Shown in pieces: positions 24,422 to 33,061 of a stretch of DNA of 64,000 nucleotides. This stretch comes from Nonomuraea endophytica (GTDB taxonomy: Bacteria; Actinomycetota; Actinomycetes; Streptosporangiales; Streptosporangiaceae): positions 612,154 through 676,153 of the forward strand of contig NZ_JACHIN010000003.1 of the NCBI RefSeq assembly GCF_014203235.1, written 5' to 3'. The notes beneath the pieces are model-generated. The model made no database searches and was not told the DNA's origin. It was given only the letters and a program-made list of their open reading frames with translations. A program made the translations under genes and the position numbers. Positions within the stretch are counted from its first letter, which is position 1, and every line of letters starts with the position of its first letter.

Positions 24422-25738
24422 CTAGCGGGTGGCCGGGGCGCCGGTGACGAGGTCCTTGGCGCGGACCAGCACCAGCGCGATGACCGCCGTCACCACCGAC
24501 AGCGCCGCGGCCGTGTACATGACCAGGGAGGCGCCGCCCGCGGCATAGGGGATGCCGAGCAGGCCCACACCGGCAGCCGCCCCGATGGCCAGCATGGTGT
24601 TGACCATGCCGGAGGCCATCCCGGCCCGCTCCTTCTCCACCACGTTGACCGCGAGCGTGGTCTTGGGCGTCGAGGCGAGGCCGCCGCCCACGCCCCACAG
24701 GATCAGGCCGGGCAGGAAGTCCCAGGCACCGGCGCCGGGCGCGATGGTCATGGCCATGTGGACGCCGCCGAGCCCCAGGACGGCCGAGCCCCCGGCGATG
24801 AGGAACGACGGCGAGAACCGGGCCTGCAGTTTGCCGGCCAGCAGCCCGGTGAGCAGCTGGGGGATGAGGATGGCGGCCATGAGCAGGCCGGTGGCCAGCG
24901 GGGTGAGCCCGAGCTCGCGTTCGAAGTACAGGACGTAGTAGACGGAGCTGCCGATCGTGGCCACCCGGGAGACGAACGCCAGCAGCGAGGCGGCCACGAA
25001 GGTCGGGATGCGGAACAGCGACAGGTCCAGGACCGGGGCCACGGCCCGGCGTTCCACCAGGAGGAAGGCGGCCAGCAGGAGGACGGCGGCGGCGCCGTAC
25101 CACCACTGGGCGAGGGTGAGGGTCAGGTTGGCGGCGGTGAGAAGGAGCAGCAGCAGCGTCGCGCCCGGCCAGTCGATCGGCGCGGTGCCGCGCGCGGTGT
25201 CGGCGGGTAGGACGCGGCGGCACAGGAACAGGGCCGCGATGCCCACGGGGACGTTGACCAGGAACAACGCGCGCCAGTCCGCGACGGCGAGCAGGATGCC
25301 GCCGAGCACCGGCGCGGCGGCCCCCGCGGCGCCGAGCGTGGTGCCCCAGACGGCGATGGCCATGTTGCGGCGCTGGCCCTCGTAGGTCTGGGCGAGCATC
25401 GGCAGCGCGTTGGCCATGATCAGCGCGGCGCCGGCGCCCTGGGCGAGCCTTGCCAGGTCCAGGGCGAGCGCCGACTGGGCCAGCCCGCAGGCCAGGGAGG
25501 ATGCGGTGAACACGGTGATGCCCGCGGTGAACATCGTGCGCCGGCCCAGCCGGTCCGACAGCGAGGCGGCGGGCTGCTGCAGGGCGCCGAAGGTGACGGT
25601 GTAGCCGATGATGATCCACTGCGCCGCGGCCAGGCCGCCGCCGAGGTCGGACTGGATGGCCGGCAGCGCGATGGAGACGATCGTGATGTCGATGACGAGC
25701 AGCGCGGTCGCGGCGATCGTCATGATCAGGACAGCCAA
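24422..25738 (-). CDS. MFS drug-efflux-type transporter
   Basis: A 438-residue, 12- to 14-helix major facilitator of the DHA2 (EmrB/QacA-like) type. Helix 1 carries LLVIDITIVSIALPAI, the motif-D1-like region typical of drug:proton antiporters. Motif A is DRLGRRTMF. Motif C is in AAGAAAPVLGGILLAVADWRALFLVNVPVG. It probably exports a small toxic or signalling compound. The first helix starts right at Met1. It is divergent from a TetR gene, and an imperfect 20-bp palindrome in the 78-bp gap fits TetR control of this pump. Confidence 0.88.
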   Translation of the reverse strand: MAVLIMTIAATALLVIDITIVSIALPAIQSDLGGGLAAAQWIIIGYTVTFGALQQPAASLSDRLGRRTMFTAGITVFTASSLACGLAQSALALDLARLAQGAGAALIMANALPMLAQTYEGQRRNMAIAVWGTTLGAAGAAAPVLGGILLAVADWRALFLVNVPVGIAALFLCRRVLPADTARGTAPIDWPGATLLLLLLTAANLTLTLAQWWYGAAAVLLLAAFLLVERRAVAPVLDLSLFRIPTFVAASLLAFVSRVATIGSSVYYVLYFERELGLTPLATGLLMAAILIPQLLTGLLAGKLQARFSPSFLIAGGSAVLGLGGVHMAMTIAPGAGAWDFLPGLILWGVGGGLASTPKTTLAVNVVEKERAGMASGMVNTMLAIGAAAGVGLLGIPYAAGGASLVMYTAAALSVVTAVIALVLVRAKDLVTGAPATR

Positions 25739-25773
25739 GAGGGAGCTCCTTAGGGAAGGCTGCCCTCACCTTA

Positions 25774-25793
25774 AAGTCCACAGGTGTGAACTT
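25774..25793. promoter_or_regulatory. TetR operator between MFS and TetR genes
   Basis: A 20-bp inverted repeat AAGTCCACA-GG-TGTGAACTT with one mismatch lies in the divergent promoter region. Its size and symmetry fit a TetR dimer site. Confidence 0.6.
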
Positions 25794-25816
25794 CAAGACT
25801 GATAAGCTGCGGCGCG

Positions 25817-26404
25817 ATGGAGCGCACCAGGAAGCGGCCCGAGTTCCGCAAGGGGCGGCCGACGCTCACCCGCGAGGCCATCGGGCGCGCGGTGCTCGAA
25901 CTCGGCGACGCGGAGCTGACCATGCGCGCGCTCGCCGCGCACCTGGAGGTCACGCCGCGGGCGCTGTACAAGTACGTGGCCGACCGCGACGACGCCGTAC
26001 GTCTGGCCGCCGACCAGCTCCAGAGCCAATGGGCCCCGCCCGAGCTCGACCCGGCCCACTGGCGCGACAGCCTGCGCGAGCTCTGCCTCGGCCTGCTCGA
26101 CCTCTACCGGCGCCACCCGGCGGCGCTGCGCCTGGCCGAGACCACCGCGCTCGACGTGCACGACGACACCCGGCGCGGCAACGAGGCCATGCTCGCCTTC
26201 TTCGCCGCGCTCGGCCTGCCGCCCGGCGACGCCCACCGCGCCTGGCGGCAGACGATCGCCGTCGTGGCCGGGCACAGCGAGATCGAACGCTGGCGGGCCC
26301 GGTCCTCGGCCCACCGGGAGATGCCGGAGGACGAGGACTCCTTCGACGACGTCGTGGACATGCTCGCCGCCTGGATCGCCACCCTCGCCGCCACCAGTAC
26401 GTAA
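25817..26404 (+). CDS. TetR family regulator of the MFS transporter
   Basis: A 195-residue TetR-type repressor. It has a basic N-terminus, then a helix-turn-helix at about residues 18-62 (LTREAIGRAVLELGD, LTMRALAAHLEVTPRALYKYVADRDD). The C-terminal domain has the TetR_C style found with tetracycline-repressor-like proteins (LAETTALDVHDDTRRGNEAMLAFFAALGL). It is divergent from the MFS pump, with an operator-like palindrome between them. Its ligand is unknown. Confidence 0.88.
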   Translation: MERTRKRPEFRKGRPTLTREAIGRAVLELGDAELTMRALAAHLEVTPRALYKYVADRDDAVRLAADQLQSQWAPPELDPAHWRDSLRELCLGLLDLYRRHPAALRLAETTALDVHDDTRRGNEAMLAFFAALGLPPGDAHRAWRQTIAVVAGHSEIERWRARSSAHREMPEDEDSFDDVVDMLAAWIATLAATST

Positions 26405-26412
26405 ACCTTCCG

Positions 26413-27444
26413 ATGCGCGCCCCGCGGGCCGAAACCACAATGGTGCCGGTGCCCGTCTCCTACACCCGGCTCGCCCAAGGCCGCACCGCCTTCACCGAGC
26501 TGGGCTTCGCCGCGACCGAACTGGTCCCCTCGTGGACCGCGAGCGCCCCGGAAGGCTCGTGGATCGAGGTCGCGCTGCAGGCCAGGCTGGCCTCCGGTGA
26601 GCCGACCAAGTGGTACGTGATGGGCCGGTGGTCGGAGGAGCCCGGCCGTACGTCGGTGCCAGGACAGGGCGACGAACACGGCGACGTGGCCGTCGACACG
26701 TTCGTGGCGAAGGCGCCGGTGACCGCCTGCCGGATACGCGTGGAAACGCACGGCGAAGGCGCGCGGGTCAGGTCGCTGGGAGTGCTGGCCTCGGCCATCC
26801 CGCACCGCCCGAGCGTGGCGCCCACCCCGGCGGGTACGGCTGCCGCCGTGGAGCTCGATGTCCCCCGCTACTCCCAGCGCGAGCACACCGGCCACTACCC
26901 GGAATGGGACGGCGGCGGCGCCAACTGGTGCAGCCCCGCCTCGGTCGCCATGGTGCTGGCCTACTGGGGCAGCGGCCCGGAACCCGCCGACCTGTCCTGG
27001 GTCACCCCAGGCGACCCCTGCCCCGCCGTCGACCACGCCGCCCGCGGCATGTACGACCAGAGCTACCAGGGCACCGGCAACTGGCCCTTCAGCGTCGCCT
27101 ACGCCGGCCGCTACGGCCTGGACGGCTTCGTCACCAGGCTCCGCTCGGCCCTGGAACTGGAGACGCTCGTCAGGGCGGGCGTCCCGGTGATCACGTCGCT
27201 GTCGTTCAAGGAGCACGAGCTGCCCGGCTCGGGCTACTCCACCGGCGGCCACATCCTGGTCGTCGCCGGTTTCACCGCCGCGGGCGACGTCGTCGTCAAC
27301 GATCCGGCCGTGCCCGAGGTGCGCAAGATCTATCCGAGGGCGGCGTTCGAGAACGTCTGGCTGAGGAGCTCGGGCACCGGCGGCATCGCCTACGTCCTGC
27401 ACCCGCCCGGGCACGTGCTTCCCCCTTCCGACGGCAATTGGTGA
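26413..27444 (+). CDS. C39-family cysteine peptidase-like protein
   Basis: A 343-residue protein. The first 150 residues form a beta-sandwich-like region. The C-terminal half is a papain-like C39 peptidase domain with Cys in NWCSPASVAMVLAYWG (about 175), His in GGHILVVAGF and Asp in VVNDPAVPE, so the catalytic residues are in place. No signal peptide is seen, so it may act in the cytosol or leave by another route. The ATG at 26413 lacks a clear ribosome site; Met10 is an alternative. Its stop overlaps the GTG of the S9 peptidase gene (GTGA). C39, S9 and M20 genes in a row suggest a peptide breakdown unit. Confidence 0.82.
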   Translation: MRAPRAETTMVPVPVSYTRLAQGRTAFTELGFAATELVPSWTASAPEGSWIEVALQARLASGEPTKWYVMGRWSEEPGRTSVPGQGDEHGDVAVDTFVAKAPVTACRIRVETHGEGARVRSLGVLASAIPHRPSVAPTPAGTAAAVELDVPRYSQREHTGHYPEWDGGGANWCSPASVAMVLAYWGSGPEPADLSWVTPGDPCPAVDHAARGMYDQSYQGTGNWPFSVAYAGRYGLDGFVTRLRSALELETLVRAGVPVITSLSFKEHELPGSGYSTGGHILVVAGFTAAGDVVVNDPAVPEVRKIYPRAAFENVWLRSSGTGGIAYVLHPPGHVLPPSDGNW

Positions 27445-27510
27445 GCAGAACTTCGGTGACGAGAACTTCGGTGATGAGAACTTCGGTGATGAGAACTTCG
27501 GTGATGAGAA
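27441..27510 (+). repeat. 15-bp in-frame tandem repeat at the start of the S9 peptidase gene
   Basis: Four full copies and a partial fifth of GTGATGAGAACTTCG (first copy GTGAGCAGAACTTCG, second GTGACGAGAACTTCG) begin at the GTGA overlap. They encode VxRTS pentapeptides. Each unit contains at least one in-frame GTG or ATG, so several translation starts are possible. Confidence 0.85.
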
Positions 27511-29363
27511 TGAGCATCAGCGCGATCGACGTGGCCAGGACCGACGGCGCGGCCCAGTGGGTCGAGGCCGTCCAGACACCGGACGGCGTCGAGGTGTGGT
27601 GGGACGAGCCCCGCCCTCAGGAGGGCGGGCGCCGTTGCGTGGTGCGCCGCCTGCCGGACGGCTCGCGCCGCGACGTCCTGCCGCAGGGATGGAACGCCCG
27701 CAACCGGCTCATCGAGTACGGCGGGCGGTCCTGGCGCCCGCTGCCCGGCGGCGCGCTCGTCTTCACCCACTGGGCCGACCAGCGCCTTTACCTGCTCCAC
27801 CCGGAGAAGGACCCGATCCCGCTGACGCCCGAGGGCCCCCACCACTACGGCGACCTCTACCTGCCGCCCGGCCGCGAGGAGGTCTGGGCGGTCAGGGAGA
27901 CCAACGGCGTGGCCCGCGACCTGGTGGCGGTCCCGCTGGAGGGCGGCGAGCCGCGGGTGATCGTCAAGGCCCACCACTTCCTCATGAACGCCCGCCTGTC
28001 ACCGGACGGGCGGCGCCTGTCCTGGATCGGCTGGGACCATCCCAGCATGCCCTGGGACGGCACCGAGCTGTGCGTGGCCGAGCTGGACGACGAGGGGGCG
28101 GCTGGGCCGTACCGGGTGATCGCGGGCGGGGAGCGCGAATCGGTCGTGCAGGCCGAATGGCGCGACCCGGACACCCTTTACGCCGTCACCGACCCGACCG
28201 GCTGGTGGAACCTGCACGAGATCGCCGGTGACGGCTCGCGCTCGCGCAACCTGACGCCGATGGAGCTGGAGTTCGGCAACGCGGTGTGGAAGCCGGGCGC
28301 CGCGTGGTTCGCGGTGACGGGGGAGGGGCTGGTCGTCGTGTACGGCTCGCCCGACGAGCGCCGGCTCGGGCTGCTCGACCCGGCCGACGGCCGGATCCGC
28401 GACCTCGGCGGTGACGCCACCCACTGGGCCTCGACGGTGTCGGCCGCGGGCGGGATCGCGGCCGGGGTGGCGGCCTCGCCGTACACGCCGATGGAGGTGA
28501 CGGCGGTCAGCCTGGCAGACGGCGCGCACACCGTCGTGTCGGCGCCCAAGCCGCTGCCGCCCCGCGAGCTGCTGCCCACGCCCGAGACCGTCGTGATCGA
28601 GGGCGTGCACGCCCATCTCTACCCGCCCGCGACCGGCCCCGCCCCCTATGTCGTCTTCGTGCACGGCGGCCCGACCGGCGTGCACCCGCTGATGCTCGAC
28701 CTGGAGATCGCCTACTTCACCTCGCGCGGGCTGGGCGTGGCCGTGGTCAACTACGGGGGCTCGACCGGGTACGGCAGGGCCTACCGGGAGCGGCTGCGCC
28801 ACCAGTGGGGCGTCGTGGACGTGCACGACTGCGCCAAGGTCGCGCGCGGCCTGGTCGAGCTGGGACGCGCGGACGCGGCCAGGCTCGCCATCCGCGGCGG
28901 CAGCGCGGGCGGCTGGACGACCGTGGCCGCGCTGGTGCACAGCGACGTGTTCGCCGGCGGCGTGGCGCACTACGCGATCACCGACCCGGCGGCCTGGGCG
29001 GGCGAGACGCACGACTTCGAGTCGCGCTACCTGGACGGCCTCATCGGCCCGCTGCCCGAGACCGAGGAGCGCTACCGCGAGCGCTCGCCGCTGCTGCACG
29101 CCGGCCGCGCCTCGGGCCCGTGCCTGATGATGCACGGCCTGGAAGACAAGATCGTGGACGTGGGCCAGGCCGAGCGCTTCGTCGCCGAACTGGACAGGCA
29201 CGGCAAAGAGTGGGCCTTGCTCACCTTCCCCGGCGAGCAGCACGGCTGGCGCCGGGAGGAGACTATCGTGGCGGCGCTCGAAGCCGAACTGGCCTTCTAC
29301 GGCCGTGTTTTCCACTTCGACACGCCGGAAGTGACCGCACTCGACCTTCGGGGGGCCAAGTGA
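27441..29363 (+). CDS. S9 family prolyl-oligopeptidase-like serine peptidase
   Basis: Up to 640 residues. A seven-bladed propeller-like N-domain (about 40-375, with repeated WSPDG-like blades such as LSPDGRRLSWIGWDH) is followed by an alpha/beta-hydrolase domain. The nucleophile is in IRGGSAGGWT, with the oxyanion region FVHGGPTG, the acid in GLEDKIVD and the His in GEQHGW. These are the marks of the dipeptidyl/acylaminoacyl peptidase branch. It probably removes di- or oligopeptides from peptide N-termini in the cytosol. The start could be the GTG at 27441, coupled to the C39 gene, or any of several codons within the 15-bp repeats, up to Met at 27510. Its stop overlaps the M20 gene GTG. Confidence 0.88.
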   Translation: MSRTSVTRTSVMRTSVMRTSVMRMSISAIDVARTDGAAQWVEAVQTPDGVEVWWDEPRPQEGGRRCVVRRLPDGSRRDVLPQGWNARNRLIEYGGRSWRPLPGGALVFTHWADQRLYLLHPEKDPIPLTPEGPHHYGDLYLPPGREEVWAVRETNGVARDLVAVPLEGGEPRVIVKAHHFLMNARLSPDGRRLSWIGWDHPSMPWDGTELCVAELDDEGAAGPYRVIAGGERESVVQAEWRDPDTLYAVTDPTGWWNLHEIAGDGSRSRNLTPMELEFGNAVWKPGAAWFAVTGEGLVVVYGSPDERRLGLLDPADGRIRDLGGDATHWASTVSAAGGIAAGVAASPYTPMEVTAVSLADGAHTVVSAPKPLPPRELLPTPETVVIEGVHAHLYPPATGPAPYVVFVHGGPTGVHPLMLDLEIAYFTSRGLGVAVVNYGGSTGYGRAYRERLRHQWGVVDVHDCAKVARGLVELGRADAARLAIRGGSAGGWTTVAALVHSDVFAGGVAHYAITDPAAWAGETHDFESRYLDGLIGPLPETEERYRERSPLLHAGRASGPCLMMHGLEDKIVDVGQAERFVAELDRHGKEWALLTFPGEQHGWRREETIVAALEAELAFYGRVFHFDTPEVTALDLRGAK

Positions 29364-30628
29364 AGAGCGTCGCCGAGATCTGCTCGGACCTGATCAGGTT
29401 CGACACCACCAACCCGGGCTCGGGCGAGCGCCCGGCCGCCGAGTACGTGGCCACGCTGCTGGAGGACGCGGGCATCGCCACCGAGGTGTTCGAGTCGGCG
29501 CCCAGGCGCACCACGGTCGTGGCCCGCATCGACGGCGACTCGCCCGACGCGCTGCTCATCCACGGCCACCTCGACGTGGTGCCCGCCGACCCCGCCGAAT
29601 GGCGCATGCACCCGTTCTCCGGCGAGATCACCGACGGCTGCGTCTACGGCCGCGGCGCCGTCGACATGAAGGGCTCCTGCTCGATGACGCTCGCCACCGT
29701 CATCGGCATGGCCGCGCGCGGCGAGCGCCCCAAGCGCGATCTGGTCCTGGCCTTCCTCGCCGACGAGGAGGCCACCGGCGAGTACGGCTCGCGCCACGCC
29801 GTCACCGAGCACCGCGAGCTGTTCGACGGCGTCACCGAGGCGATCAGCGAGTCCGGCGGCTTCAGCGTCCCGGCCGGCGACGAGCGCGTCTACCCGGTCG
29901 CGGTCGGCGAGCGCGGCACCGCCTGGATGAAGCTCACCGCCCACGGCGTGGCCGGCCACGGCTCCCGCCCCGCGATCGACAACCCGGTCGCCACCCTCGT
30001 GCACGCCCTGTCGCGCGTGGCCACCCACGAGTGGCCGGTACGCCTGACGCCGGCCGTGAAGGCCCTCATCCAGTCGTTGTCCGAGATCACCGGCAGCCCC
30101 ATCGACCTCGGCCGCCTGGACGAGGAGGCCGAGCGCCTGGGTGTGCTGGGCACCCTTTTCGAAGGCCAGATCCGCAACTCCGCCAACCCGACGATGCTGG
30201 ACGCCGGCTACAAGGTCAACGTCGTCCCCTCCACCGCCTCGGCCCACGTGGACGGCCGCTACCTGCCCGGCCTGCAGGAGGAGTTCCTGGCCACCATCGA
30301 CGACCTGCTCGGCCCCAAGATCACCCGGGAGTTCGTCAACCTGGAGGACGCGCCCGCCGCCCCCTACCCCTCGCCCTTCTTCGACGAGATGGCCGCCGCG
30401 CTCCTGGCCGAGGACCCGAAGGCCAGGCCGGTGCCGTACCTGATGAGCGGCGGCACCGACGCCAAGTCGTTCGCCAGGATCGGCATCGAGGGCTACGGCT
30501 TCGCGCCGTTGATGCTCCGCCCCGACCTGGACTACTTCGGCATGTTCCACGGCAAGGACGAGCGGGTGCCGGTGGCGGGCCTGGAGTTCGGCACCCGGGT
30601 GCTCACCCGGCTCCTCCAGGGAAATTGA
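29360..30628 (+). CDS. M20-family metallopeptidase
   Basis: A 422-residue M20/ArgE/DapE-type zinc hydrolase. Metal ligands and catalytic residues appear in LIHGHLDVVP (His, Asp), GRGAVDMKGS (bridging Asp), LADEEATGEYGS (catalytic Glu and ligand Glu) and MFHGKDE near the end (His). The dimer domain is at about 185-310. It hydrolyses an amide bond in a small peptide or acyl-amino acid; the substrate cannot be told. It starts with the GTG of a GTGA overlap with the S9 gene, so C39, S9 and M20 form one coupled operon. Confidence 0.9.
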   Translation: MKSVAEICSDLIRFDTTNPGSGERPAAEYVATLLEDAGIATEVFESAPRRTTVVARIDGDSPDALLIHGHLDVVPADPAEWRMHPFSGEITDGCVYGRGAVDMKGSCSMTLATVIGMAARGERPKRDLVLAFLADEEATGEYGSRHAVTEHRELFDGVTEAISESGGFSVPAGDERVYPVAVGERGTAWMKLTAHGVAGHGSRPAIDNPVATLVHALSRVATHEWPVRLTPAVKALIQSLSEITGSPIDLGRLDEEAERLGVLGTLFEGQIRNSANPTMLDAGYKVNVVPSTASAHVDGRYLPGLQEEFLATIDDLLGPKITREFVNLEDAPAAPYPSPFFDEMAAALLAEDPKARPVPYLMSGGTDAKSFARIGIEGYGFAPLMLRPDLDYFGMFHGKDERVPVAGLEFGTRVLTRLLQGN

Positions 30629-30718
30629 CCTTTCCCGACAGGACCCTTCACTATTAGGAAACTTTCTTTTTTTATGGAGGAGGAAGCAACCCCCTAGCCA
30701 CCGTAGAGGAAGCATGAC

Positions 30719-31468
30719 ATGCGAAGGTTGATCACCTTCATTGCCATGGCGGTCGTCGCCACAACCACCGTTGTGTACAACGCCTCGCCCGCCTCCGCGC
30801 ACGGCTTCATCACCAACCCGCCCAGCCGTCAGGCCAACTGCCACGCCGGCAAGGTCCCCAACTGCGGGCAGATCGTCTGGGAGCCGCAGAGCGTCGAAGG
30901 TCCCAAGGGCCAGCGCAACTGCCACGCCGGCGACGCCCGCTGGGCCCCGCTCAGCGACGACTCCAAGCCCTGGCCGGTCACCACCGTCAGCAGCGTGGTG
31001 AACTTCAAGTGGTACATCCCGGTCCCGCACTCCACCAGCACCTGGGAGTACTACGTGGGCGCCGAGCGGGTCGCGGTGTTCAACGACCGGGGCAGGCAGC
31101 CGCCGTCCTCGCTCACCCACACCGTCGACCTCGGCAACCGGACCGGCCGCATCAAGCTGCTGGCCATCTGGAACATCGCCGACACCCAGATGGCCTTCTA
31201 CAACTGCGTCGACCTCCAGATCGGCAGCGGCCCCGGCGAGCCCACCCCCACGCCCACCCCCACCCCCACCCCGACCGTGACCCCGACGCCCACGCCGACC
31301 CCGACGCCCACGGCCACCGGTCCCGCCGGGAGCTGGGCGGCGGGCACCTCCTACACGCCCGGCACCCAGGTGACCTACAACGGCGCCACCTACCAGTGCC
31401 TGCAGGCGCACACGGCGATTCCCGGCTGGGAGCCGCCGAACGTCCCCGCCCTCTGGCGCCGGACCTGA
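30719..31468 (+). CDS. Secreted AA10 lytic polysaccharide monooxygenase with CBM5/12
   Basis: A 249-residue copper enzyme that oxidatively cuts crystalline chitin or cellulose. Residues 1-27 are a signal peptide ending ASA. His28 (HGFITNPPS) becomes the N-terminal copper-binding histidine. The second copper ligand is in PVPHSTSTWEYY. The AA10 domain ends near residue 170 with QMAFYNCVDLQI. A Pro-Thr linker of about 28 residues precedes a C-terminal CBM5/12-like module (WAAGTSYTPGTQVTYNGATY), which favours chitin as substrate. The ATG at 30719 has a GAGGAAG box. It is a single gene between a peptidase operon and a strong hairpin. Confidence 0.92.
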   Translation: MRRLITFIAMAVVATTTVVYNASPASAHGFITNPPSRQANCHAGKVPNCGQIVWEPQSVEGPKGQRNCHAGDARWAPLSDDSKPWPVTTVSSVVNFKWYIPVPHSTSTWEYYVGAERVAVFNDRGRQPPSSLTHTVDLGNRTGRIKLLAIWNIADTQMAFYNCVDLQIGSGPGEPTPTPTPTPTPTVTPTPTPTPTPTATGPAGSWAAGTSYTPGTQVTYNGATYQCLQAHTAIPGWEPPNVPALWRRT

Positions 31469-31474
31469 CCTGAT

Positions 31475-31511
31475 ATCCACCGGTGCCCGGCGAACCCGGG
31501 CACCGGTGGAT
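31475..31511 (+). terminator. Strong hairpin terminator after the LPMO gene
   Basis: A perfect 16-bp stem (ATCCACCGGTGCCCGG and its complement) with the 5-base loop CGAAC starts 7 bp after the LPMO stop. No T-run follows, as is common in actinomycetes. Confidence 0.8.
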
Positions 31512-31602
31512 GCCATGGTGCAGCGCTCGATCATGCTGCTGTTGCCAGGAAAGAGGGGGCTTCGGGGTTGAATGTGCGGAATGTAAACTGGTGGTCGTGA
31601 CG

Positions 31603-31821
31603 ATGCCCGGGGCCGGCCGCAACGCCATCTGTCTCGGCGGGCCGTGCCATGGCGTGCTCGCCCACGTCGACCAGGACATCGGCATTCTCGACATCCCCGT
31701 CCCACGCGGCCTGCCGGACGAGCCCGAGCGGCGCGCCGGTTACCGGATCACCCGTGAACGGGTGCGCTACTGGGGTCAGGCCGAGCCGTACATCGCCCTG
31801 CACTGGGCGGGGATGGACTAG
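31603..31821 (+). CDS. Small hypothetical protein (72 aa)
   Basis: A 72-residue frame with ordinary actinomycete codon use. It has a Gly/Cys-rich N-terminus (NAICLGGPCHGVLAHVDQDIG) and a basic middle (RAGYRITRERVRYWGQ) ending in HWAGMD. No family or membrane segment is recognised. Two in-frame GTG codons at 31591 and 31597 are alternative starts. It sits between the LPMO terminator and the formate dehydrogenase gene, whose stop it overlaps by 4 bp in convergent orientation. The coding call rests on length, codon use and lack of a better gene on either strand. Confidence 0.55.
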   Translation: MPGAGRNAICLGGPCHGVLAHVDQDIGILDIPVPRGLPDEPERRAGYRITRERVRYWGQAEPYIALHWAGMD

Positions 31822-32969
31822 CGGGTGCTGTAGGAGTGGGCTCCGGTCCCGGCCAGGGCGCCGCCCTCGACGATCAGGTACTCCTCGCGGATCGGCGTGC
31901 CGTCCAGCCAGCACTCCAGGATCTCCCGGGTGCCGGCGGCGTAGCGGGCCTGGGCCGACAGCGAGGAGCCGGAGATGTGCGGGGTCATGCCGTGGTGCCG
32001 CATGCTCCGCCACGGGTGGTCGGCCGGGGCGGGCTGCGGGTACCAGACGTCGCCCGCGTACCCGGCGAGCTGACCGCTGTCCAGCGCGCGCACGATCGCG
32101 TCGCGGTCGGCGATGCGCGCCCGTGCGGTGTTGATCAGGTACGCGCCGCGCTTCATGGTGGCGATCAGCTCGTCGCCGAACAGGCCCTCGGTCTCCGGGT
32201 GCAGCGGCGCGTTGACCGTCACCACGTCGCAGTGCGGAACCATCGCCGCCGCGTCCGGATGGAAGGTGAGCCCGAGCTCCTCCTCGACCTCGGCCGGCAG
32301 CCGGTGCCGGTCGGTGTAGTGCAGGCGCACGTCGAACGGCTTGAGCCGGCGCAGCACCGCCAGCCCGATGCGCCCGGCCGCGACGGTGCCGACGTCCATG
32401 CCCTCCAGGTCGTAGGAGCGGGCCACGACGTCGGCGATGTTCCAGCCGCCGTCCAGGACGGTCCGGTGGGCGGGCAGGTAGTTGCGCACCAGCGACAGGA
32501 TCATCATCACGACGTGCTCGGCGACGCTGATGCTGTTGCAGTAGGTGACCTCGGCGACGGTGACGCCGTGCTCGATGGCCGCGTCCAGGTCGACGTGGTC
32601 GGAGCCGATGCCGGCGGTGACGGCGAGCTTGAGCTTGGGCGCCCGCGCGATGCGTTCCGCGGTGAGGTAGGCGGGCCAGAACGGCTGGGAGATGACCACC
32701 TCGGCCTCGGCCAGCTCCCGCTCGAACCTGTCGCTGTCCTTGTCGGAGGTGACCACCAGCGTGTGGCCGCGCTCCTCCAGGAAGCGCCGCAGGCCCAGCT
32801 CGCCGGAGACGCTGCCCAGCAGGTGCCCGGGGGTGAAGTCGATGCCCTTGGGGCTGGGCAGCGTCTGCCCGCCCGGGTAGCCGGACAGCTCGGGCAGGCC
32901 GTCGCGGGCGTAGGAGTCGGGGTGTCCGCCGATCGGGTCGTCGTACAGCACGCACAGCACCTTGGCCAT
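31818..32969 (-). CDS. fdh: NAD-dependent formate dehydrogenase
   Basis: A 383-residue D-2-hydroxyacid-dehydrogenase-fold enzyme of the single-subunit formate dehydrogenase group, oxidising formate to CO2 with NAD+. The FDH-specific marks are intact: ISQPFWPAYLT (formate-binding Pro-Phe), TAGIGSDHVDL (Asn-equivalent region), TYCNSISVAEHVVM, an NAD site GTVAAGRIG, NTARARIADRD (catalytic Arg), and the closing DHPWR, HISGSSLSAQARYAAG with the catalytic Gln/His region. The N-terminal MAKVLCVLYDDP is also typical. The ATG at 32969 has GAGGAG 8 bases upstream. It lies 92 bp downstream of a LysR gene on the same strand, its likely regulator. It may supply NADH or detoxify formate. Confidence 0.93.
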   Translation of the reverse strand: MAKVLCVLYDDPIGGHPDSYARDGLPELSGYPGGQTLPSPKGIDFTPGHLLGSVSGELGLRRFLEERGHTLVVTSDKDSDRFERELAEAEVVISQPFWPAYLTAERIARAPKLKLAVTAGIGSDHVDLDAAIEHGVTVAEVTYCNSISVAEHVVMMILSLVRNYLPAHRTVLDGGWNIADVVARSYDLEGMDVGTVAAGRIGLAVLRRLKPFDVRLHYTDRHRLPAEVEEELGLTFHPDAAAMVPHCDVVTVNAPLHPETEGLFGDELIATMKRGAYLINTARARIADRDAIVRALDSGQLAGYAGDVWYPQPAPADHPWRSMRHHGMTPHISGSSLSAQARYAAGTREILECWLDGTPIREEYLIVEGGALAGTGAHSYSTR

Positions 32970-32984
32970 GGGTTCGCTCCTCGT

Positions 32985-33054
32985 CAGTGGGGTGATCCCA
33001 CTGTCCGCCGGGGCGTATCCGCTGGTCAAAGCGTTTGTGTCTATGGGGTGATAG
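32985..33054. promoter_or_regulatory. Candidate LysR-binding region upstream of formate dehydrogenase
   Basis: The gap between the LysR and FDH genes holds the inverted repeat CAGTGGG-GTGAT-CCCACTG (32985-33003) and the LysR-style dyad CTAT-N6-ATAG (33041-33054). GGGGTGAT occurs in both, in the same orientation. Binding by the neighbouring LysR protein is plausible but unproven. Confidence 0.45.
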
Positions 33055-33061
33055 GGGGCGT

